NCBI GenBank assembly: GCA_021234155.1 | Contig: JAJEKV010000028.1 | Location: forward strand, 9,252,134-9,316,133 | Length of the DNA: 64,000 nt | DNA from: Isoetes taiwanensis | Taxonomy: Eukaryota > Streptophyta > Lycopodiopsida > Isoetales > Isoetaceae | Reading direction: 5' to 3' | Shown here: piece after piece, positions 57,941 through 64,000 of the stretch | Layout: each line of letters opens with the position of its first letter | How positions within the stretch are numbered: the stretch's first letter is position 1 | Made by a program: the position numbers and the translations under genes | Notes under the pieces: model-generated | Databases searched by the model: none | The model's input: only the letters and a program-made list of their open reading frames with translations | Told to the model about the DNA's origin: nothing

Positions 57941-57989
57941 ACAAAAACTTGCACGTAGGAACATGCTAAAACTTGAACATGCACCGTAG

Positions 57990-58198
57990 GACGCATTAAA
58001 TTTCTTGTATATATATGTATATTATATAAATATATAATATATATATATATAACATATATATTTACATATATATATCCGAAAAAAAAAGAAGTCTTGCGGT
58101 ATAAATCTATACCGAGAGACTTCCTGCGGTATAAATTTATACCGTTTTTTTTTTATATATACAAATATGTGAACGTATATATATTAAATATATATATA
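57990..58198. repeat. TA-rich low-complexity stretch
   Basis: Mostly (TA)n-like sequence with two copies of the palindrome GGTATAAATTTATACC (one imperfect). It ends at the A before Helitron 3. Confidence 0.7.
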
Positions 58199-58334
58199 TC
58201 TTATATTATAAAGTTTTAGCGTATGTCTTCAATCAAACCCTAATTTAGATAGTTGAGATCGTCTGATAGCATTCGAAGGCCGAGATTTATCGCACAACTT
58301 CTCACCACCGTGATTGGCCATGCTCTGATCTCTT

Positions 58335-59890
58335 AAGAGGAAAGGGAAAATGGCAGAGAAAAGGGCAAAGTGAGAGGCAAAAAGGCACGGGTAAAAGGGA
58401 AAGACGGAGAAGGGAAAAGGAAAGGGAAAAGAGCACGAAAAAGGGAAAGAAAAAGAAAGGGAGAAAAAGGAAGGAAAAAAGGACACTATGAAAAGGAAAA
58501 GGGGGAAAGGGTAAGGACGAAATAAGGGAAAAGAAAGGGGAAGGGAGGAAAAGGAAGAAAAAATAGAACAACGGAAAAAAGGTGAAGGCGGAAGGGTGAC
58601 TAAGGGAAAAGGGGAAGATAAGAATGATGTAGAGAAGGAAAAAAGGGCATGGAAAAATAGAAAGGGAAGGAAAAAGGAGGCAAAAAAGGGAAAAGGGCAT
58701 GAGGAAAAGGGAGAGGGAAATGAGAGAGGAAGGAGAAAGTGGCACGAGAAGAGGAAAAGGGTGAGGAAAGGAAAAAAAGAAAGGGAAAAAGAGATGGAAA
58801 AAGAGAAAAGGGAAAAGTTAAAAAGCAAAAAAAGAGAACAGAAAACATGGAATAGGAAAAGAGGAAAAGGGAAAAGGGGAAGAGGGTGGGAAAAGGAGGA
58901 AAAAGGGCATGTGAAAAAGGTGGAAAAAATGGAATGGAAAAAGGTGTGGGAAAATGGAAAGGAAAAGAGAGAAGGAAAAAAAAAGGGTGGAAAGGAAAGA
59001 GGAAAAGGGCATGGAAAAAGAGAAAAGGATGAAAAAAAAAGAAGGAACAGGGGAAAAAAAAGAAATGGGAGGCGAAAAGGGGAAAGAAAAAAGAACACGA
59101 GGAATAAGGAGGAAAATGGAAAAGAGGAAGGGAAAAAAAGGGCCTGAAAAAAAAAGAGGAAGAAGGGAAAGGGTGAGTAAAGGGTAAAAATAAAGGGAAA
59201 AAGAGCATAGGGAAAGGGAAAAGAAAAAAAAAAGGGGGAAGAGGGTAAGGCGGAAGAAAAGGCAAGTAAAAAGAAGTGGAGAAAAAGGAATGGAAAAATA
59301 CATGGGAAAAAGGAAAAAAGGAAAAAGGAAAAAGGAAAGGGAAAGAGAAAAGGAAGGGGGGAAGGAAAGAGGAAAAGGGCACGGGAAAAAGGGAAAGGGT
59401 GGGGAAATGATGAAAAAAGAAGGAAAGGGAAAAAGAAAAAGGGAGGCGGAAAGGGGGGGAAGGAAAGGAAAAAAGGCATGAGAAAAAAGGAAGAAGAAAA
59501 TGGGAAAAAAGAGACATGAGATAAAGAAGAAGAGGGTGAGGAGAGGAAGAAAAACATAAAAAAAAGGTGGGGAAAAGGGAATGCAAAAAGGGCATAAGAA
59601 AAGGGAAGGGAAAAGAGAAAAGCAAAAGGAATGGGAAAAGGAAAGGGAAAAAAGAGCATGAGAAAAATGGGAAGGGTGGAGAAAGGTGAAAAGGGAAGGA
59701 AAAAAGCCGTCAAAAAAGAGAAAGGGAAAGGGAAAAATGAGAAGGAGAAAAGGAAGGAAAAGAGGAGGGAGAAGAGAGTAAAAAAGAAAAGAAAAAAAAG
59801 AGAGAGAGAAGGAGAAAAGTAAATGTGCAGGAAAAATAAGAAAAGGGAAAAAAGAAAGTGTGTAAGAAAATGAGGAAAAAAGGATAGGGA
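58335..59890 (+). repeat. Polypurine tract, 1.5 kb
   Basis: Plus strand almost exclusively A and G with isolated 'gcat', 'gcac' and 'gtga' islands roughly every 50-70 bases, which suggests a degenerate tandem unit like 'aaaagggcatg(a/g)gaaaaa(a)ggaa'. The long minus-strand frames rich in Phe, Ser, Pro and Leu are artefacts. Confidence 0.85.
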
Positions 59891-59992
59891 AGGTTATCAA
59901 ATGCACAAAAACCTCTTATAGCCTAGATATGATGAACTTGGTTAATGAGTCTGAGCTGAATAGGTTTCCATCCACAAATGTTGCCAACATTT

Positions 59993-60020
59993 GCCCAGCA
60001 ACGCTGGGCACCATTACTAG
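59993..60020 (+). repeat. Helitron 3 3' terminus: hairpin plus CTAG
   Basis: Perfect 7-bp stem, 3-base loop, CTAG end, followed by T. Confidence 0.85.
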
Positions 60021-61224
60021 TTAGGATGTATATAAATATATATATACATAAAATATGTAGTCCAGGAGTATAAGTTTATATCGTGCAAAATCTTGTGGGG
60101 TCTTTCTTGCTCCCAAAGGTTTTTGCAACTTAATACTGTTGAAATAACACACTTAAGGGATAATTTTATGCAGTTTTCTTAGTTTTTTAGTTCAAAAAGT
60201 TCTAAAATAGTTCTAAATTCTCTGACCTTGTAATGCAATGTTAGAGCATAAATTAGTCGAATCCCGTTGTTATTTTTACTTTTTTTTCTCTACACACATG
60301 CTAACTTCACTTTAGGCAGCTCAAAAACTGCTACTAAAGGCAAAGGACCCCAAAATGTTATGGAGACACATGTGTTCAACGAGAAGGAAACTACGTAGTT
60401 TGTCCATAGGGGTGCGAGGAGTAGCAACCCCAAAAAAGTTTACCTATTTCTTTGCAAACAGACAAAAAAAAGCAAGATAGACAAATACTTCTCTGTGGAG
60501 AAATGTGCAAGTGATTTTCATCGCTACTGAGATGATGGAATTGTGCTGAAGACTCTCAACATTGACAAGGAGCTTGACTATCTTCTCAACATCACTATAT
60601 TGTGGATTGGTATTGTGCAAGCCCAAAGACATGATAAATACATCTCCGAGAACAACAAAAAAGGCCATGTAATCACAGAGCTTCACTACTTCAACTTCTG
60701 TTTCCTCGATATAAATTTATACGGCATCGTCAGTTGGAACTTCAACTAACTGCATGATTTCATGGATGTATTACCATTTGTAATACCATATGATGCAAAA
60801 ACAATAATTTTTCATTCAAGCAGTTTGTTCAACTGTCTCCCAATGTCTTTTAAGGTCAATTAGGATGTTTAGCCAAAATGGTTGTGAAATAACAAATTTT
60901 TTGTCTTCTATAACAACCAATATAAATGTTCTAAGGGATAAGATACAAAAGCGTCTAATTTTATCATATGAGTTTGCCCCATAATAAATCTTTGGCTTTC
61001 GTAGTGGTCCTTTTCCCCTCTAAAATGAGATATTTTTCTTTGTTGTTCTTCTCCTTAATGTTAAGTCTTCCTAAAATGTCTGTTTTCATAAGCAGTTTTA
61101 TAAATCTTTAGACACAAGATAGTAAAAGAGTCCTTTTTAGGGGTATTTTAGAATTTTGTAAATTTTTAGAAGGAATCTTTCAAACGCACTTCTTAAATAA
61201 GTGCGTTTCATTTTAAACCTTGTT
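60021..61224. other. Right part of the inverted-repeat element
   Basis: AT-rich. A small frame at 60444-60686 on the minus strand and an overlapping one at 60543-60749 on the plus strand are not recognised. One more imperfect palindrome (tataaatttata) lies at about 60710. Otherwise nothing is identified. Confidence 0.3.
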
Positions 61225-61426
61225 GCTAGGGTTTGTGCATTGAATTGGTGCTCTCTCACGTTTCCAAAAATGGTAAGTATTTGTGTTATCTGACTTAAGC
61301 TATCGGATTTAGCCTGCATGTAAGAGGTCTCGATAAGCACAAAAAGATCCGGATTTGACTAAGATCTTATCCTCCCAGCCATAAAGCAGACACACATGAA
61401 ATTTTAGGGCTCCCCTTTTGGTTCAA

Positions 61427-61744
61427 ATGGTGAGCATGGACTCAGACCTAGAATCATATTCATCTAACTCAGAAGAAATAGCTCTGAGAGAAGAACTCCT
61501 GCATGCTGTGTTCCCGGCTTGTCTATCAGACTCTGAATATCAGGAATTCATGACTGATCATAAGAATGGAAGTGGGCAGAAGCGGATACACAATGATACC
61601 AAGAGTGCTTCGAGCAGTATGAATTTTGTCCCCAATAATCCCAGGCATAGTGTTAAGGCCGTCTACAAAGATGCAGATGCTGAACTGTCTATCCCTGAAA
61701 CACAACAAGAGGAGGAATATAACTCTGAACAAGAGGATAATCAG
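61427..61744 (+). CDS. Penelope-like unit 2, exon 1 (open)
   Basis: 106 codons from ATG to the CAG|GTATCA donor: MVSMDSDLESYSSNSEEIALREEL, then FPACLSDSEYQEF, a KNGSGQKRIHND stretch and an acidic end. It is open throughout, unlike unit 1. The remaining exons are missing because unit 3 starts within the following intron. Confidence 0.6.
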
Positions 61745-63103
61745 GTATCATTTCATTGTACAATAATATTAGTGCTTCTCCAGAATAAGGAATCATCAGC
61801 TGATTACCTATACAGGGCTCTCTAATTTAACACATAAGCTAGAAATGCTAAACAGGTTCTGGTTTCAATTTCTTTTCCCATGCTTTTCTCTTATATTTGA
61901 GTCTTTTTTAAGCTCTGATAAACCCATCTATAGGAAACCACTTTGATTCTGCATACAGGGCAAAAGGTTACAAAGGCTGAACGGTGATAAACCGAGAAGT
62001 CTCATTGTACCTTTTGGCCCTTCATGCATTACCATTTTCATGCTAATGTCATGTTGTTTGGCTGCAGGTACCGAGCTTCTCCCACCTTTGTCGTTTTTTG
62101 CTTCCTGTATGCTAGAAGATTAAAGTTTTTCTGGAGATGAGGAGACGTCTACACTTCCAAAGAATGATCTTAAAATGGTGACAAAGTTCTAGTTTATACT
62201 CTGAACTGCTGGTGATGGCTTCCAACTCTCCACTCTAGGCGGATTATTTTATGAATATATAACTTTCTTTTGGCTATGGTATTTCATTATGGGTAAAAAG
62301 TCAGAGATTACTACTAAAGAACTACTGCTTTTGTTGTAGCTGAGTTTTATATGTTTAAATATCCCTTAAGATCATACTACTATATCTCTTTCGCTCACAG
62401 TTTGAATCTGCTATTATCCATAAACAGTTCCATAATATATCATGTAGATCTACTGTTTTCTTTAATATATAAGGCTGAAAATTTTTGCATACAGCAGTTT
62501 ACCTTGTAAAGTGTTTTCCTTGGTGATAATTAAAAGGTTTATTTATGTCCACTTAAAGCATAAATAATAACATATGATGGATTTAACCTATACCATGGAA
62601 TTTGATATAAATATATCTGTTTTAAAACATCACCCATACATAACATGCTTTATGATATGGCCATAGACTGTTTTTTCTTGTACAGCATATTTTAACATCT
62701 ACTAAAGAACATATTATACTGTTTGATACTGATATGGGTTAATGGGTCCCGATAATAGACAATGCATTCTTAAAGACTCATAGTTTTCTAAAAGACTCCT
62801 ATACAACATGTGTTAACACGTTTTAAAGAACCTTGTATTTTGGATGCCATAGACATGGGTTAATGTATTTAAGAATAGACAAATGTAGTCAAAGACTACT
62901 GGACATCATTTACACGGTTTGACTCTGGAGAACTTTGATAATTTGATTATATTAAAAAATATGATAAGCACTAAGCAGACAAAGCAGGAGAAAGGATCAA
63001 AAGATAATGTACCAGTTTTGAATGTTTGAGTTCATTTCTTTGGATTGATAATACAGCATAGGGATTGACCGAAGCTGATGCATGACCTAGAATACTAGGT
63101 CAG
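61745..63103 (+). other. Penelope-like unit 2, intron 1 (truncated)
   Basis: Near-identical to 33797-35150. Differences are scattered single bases and small indels. Ends at a 25-base T-run. Confidence 0.7.
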
Positions 63104-63821
63104 TTTTTTTTTTTTTTTTTTTTTTTTAATTATGATCTAGGTATGCACTAGGAGAAATAGTATTATAAGATATATTTAAAAACCAGTGTGACCATAGGTT
63201 TTTTACCCCACTAAAGAAAAAAGAAAAAAGAATGGGGCAGTAAGCATAAAAGTAGAAATGGAGATGGCTTTAACACCTTAGCAGTAGTTGAAGCAATTTC
63301 TATCCTATAAGCTACAGTCTAAAGGAAAGGAAAAAAAATAATTGTTACAAAGATGGAATAGTATAAATATGTCTAGGGAAAATTCCCAATACAATATAAA
63401 TAAAGGGGCAATATATTTTTTTAAAAAACATAGTACTTATGGTGTAGTATATCTGAAGGAATATACGTGAGATAAAAATTAATACCTGTATAGAATGGAC
63501 CTTTACCTAATGTAGTAGCAGTGCTGCATGAAACCGAGGTACATTTAAGAGAAATCCGGCGCCACCTAACTCAAGCTATAGATTGGGATGTCTGGCAGCT
63601 ATCCTGGTAACCATATGCCGCGAACCTGAATGTACAATCCGGCAGCAAAGCAAAAGATATGCCAAATCGTCCTGTAAGGATTCTACTTTAGGAAACTGTA
63701 GGTCAAAACCTATGATTGAAGCGTGAGCATATAGCTTTAAAGTAAGACATTCGACACATGGCAAAGCACAGGCAAGAATTACAGAAAGAGTAGTATTAAA
63801 ACCATAAGATCCCCATTTAGA
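63104..63821 (+). other. T-run and leader of Penelope-like unit 3
   Basis: About 23-25 T residues, then non-coding sequence unlike units 1 and 2. The distance from T-run to ATG (718 bases) is close to that in unit 1 (671). Confidence 0.45.
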
Positions 63822-64000
63822 ATGGAAGGTGAATTCGATTCAGACGGCCGCCCTTGTGGCTCCAGTTCAGAGGAAGAGTTTCTTGAGGAAAAGTGGTTGG
63901 AGGAAGAGTTCCAAGCTTGTTTATCTGTGTCTGATCATACTCAGATATCCAATAGGATGGGAGACCAAAAAAAAGATGCTAACCTTAAGAGGGATGCAAG
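63822..64000 (+). CDS. Penelope-like unit 3, exon 1 (partial, diverged)
   Basis: ATG at 63822 opens a frame to the window edge: MEGEFDSDGRPCGSSSEEEF, then LEEEFQACLSVSDHTQ and a GDQKKDANLKRDA end. The order of features (Met, Asp-Ser-Asp, Ser-rich, Glu-rich, F(Q/P)ACLS, then a Lys-rich part) parallels exon 1 of units 1 and 2, although the DNA is no longer alike. This points to a second subfamily of the same element. Confidence 0.5.
   Translation, partial: MEGEFDSDGRPCGSSSEEEFLEEKWLEEEFQACLSVSDHTQISNRMGDQKKDANLKRDA

Larger units (their letters stand above)
58199..60020 (+). mobile_element. Helitron 3, non-autonomous, polypurine-filled
   Basis: Starts TCTTATATTATAAAG after A and ends with hairpin GCCCAGC-AAC-GCTGGGC (59993-60009), 7 bases and CTAG (60017-60020), then T. 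The first about 130 bases match Helitron 1. Apart from about 100 bases at each end, nearly all of it is the A/G tract. It has no protein gene. Confidence 0.85.
55884..61224. mobile_element. Terminal-inverted-repeat DNA transposon in Penelope-like unit 2
   Basis: Thirty-base terminal inverted repeats with one mismatch: AACAA(A/G)GTTTAAAATG, then AAACGCACTTATTT. They are flanked by GCTA (55880-55883; 61225-61228), a probable 4-bp duplication. The paralogous uninterrupted site lies in unit 1 at about 33276-33281. The interior holds palindromic repeats, a tRNA-like SINE, short-period repeats, an AT-rich stretch and Helitron 3. No transposase is recognised, and the superfamily is unassigned. Confidence 0.8.
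55417..63103 (+). mobile_element. Penelope-like retroelement, unit 2 (5' part, interrupted)
   Basis: Begins with an 8-base T-run and follows unit 1 (32822 onward) with very high identity up to 55883. It is interrupted by a 5.3-kb inverted-repeat element and resumes at 61225. It then matches unit 1's 33280-35150 through exon 1 and most of intron 1, and ends at about 63103, where unit 3's T-run starts. It lacks the RT. Few differences from unit 1 suggest recent duplication relative to the inserts. Confidence 0.75.

Noticed and set aside
58229-59906. Open frames of up to 494 codons across the second purine tract
   Set aside because: Same compositional artefact. Residues are almost only F, S, P, L or K, E, R, G with no domain.
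1-64000. CRISPR arrays, bacterial operons, riboswitches
   Set aside because: Introns, plant transposon classes and plant gene fragments show a eukaryotic nuclear sequence. The palindrome array at 56484 has variable, non-unique spacers and is not CRISPR-like.

Overview
This is a repeat-dense stretch of a land-plant nuclear genome. Introns are present, and the host-type fragments are plant-like: an RPW8/NB-ARC resistance-gene fragment, a YIP1-family gene and a probable kinesin-5 tail. A Penelope-like reverse transcriptase, together with LINEs whose ORF1 is of the L1 RRM type, makes a non-flowering plant (bryophyte, lycophyte or fern) more likely than an angiosperm. That is inference, not proof. 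I found no intact conventional host gene. Almost everything is transposable-element sequence, much of it nested, and most coding regions carry frameshifts or stops.

Layout. 1-5.1 kb: an unidentified minus-strand ORF with a possible Tudor-like segment, a 5'-truncated LINE, a second LINE 3' end with a 21-copy CTATT tail, and the 5' half of an RPW8/NB-ARC gene whose exon is split by a 1.06-kb PIF/Harbinger-type element with a TAA duplication. 5149-17692: a complete 12.5-kb CACTA transposon (matching terminal inverted repeats, TAT duplication, subterminal repeats) with a decayed Tnp2 gene on the minus strand, a decayed acidic gene on the plus strand, and two elements nested inside. 17.7-23.4 kb: unidentified sequence with a 1.07-kb fold-back element and a LINE remnant. 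23449-32640: a 9.2-kb Helitron holding a polypurine tract, a MITE, an ORF1-only LINE and remnants of three genes (YIP1 family, kinesin-5 tail, methyltransferase fragment). 32807-64000: head-to-tail units of an intron-containing Penelope-like retroelement. Unit 1 is split by a 16-kb Ty3/gypsy chromovirus (37366-53517) whose 5' LTR itself holds a second Helitron (50365-53341). Unit 2 is split by a 5.3-kb terminal-inverted-repeat element (55884-61224) that holds a third Helitron (58199-60020). Unit 3 starts near 63104 and runs off the window.

The nesting gives a relative timeline. The chromovirus inserted into the Penelope-like exon, and a Helitron later inserted into one of its LTRs; the other LTR preserves the empty site. 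The Harbinger-type element and a LINE entered NLR and Tnp2 coding sequence. At three sites, removing the insert and one copy of its target duplication leaves the surrounding reading frame continuous, which supports the mapped boundaries. The most interesting items are the intron-retaining, tandem Penelope-like element, the gene-carrying Helitron with kilobase polypurine tracts, and the chromovirus with about 4 kb of extra open reading frames upstream of gag.
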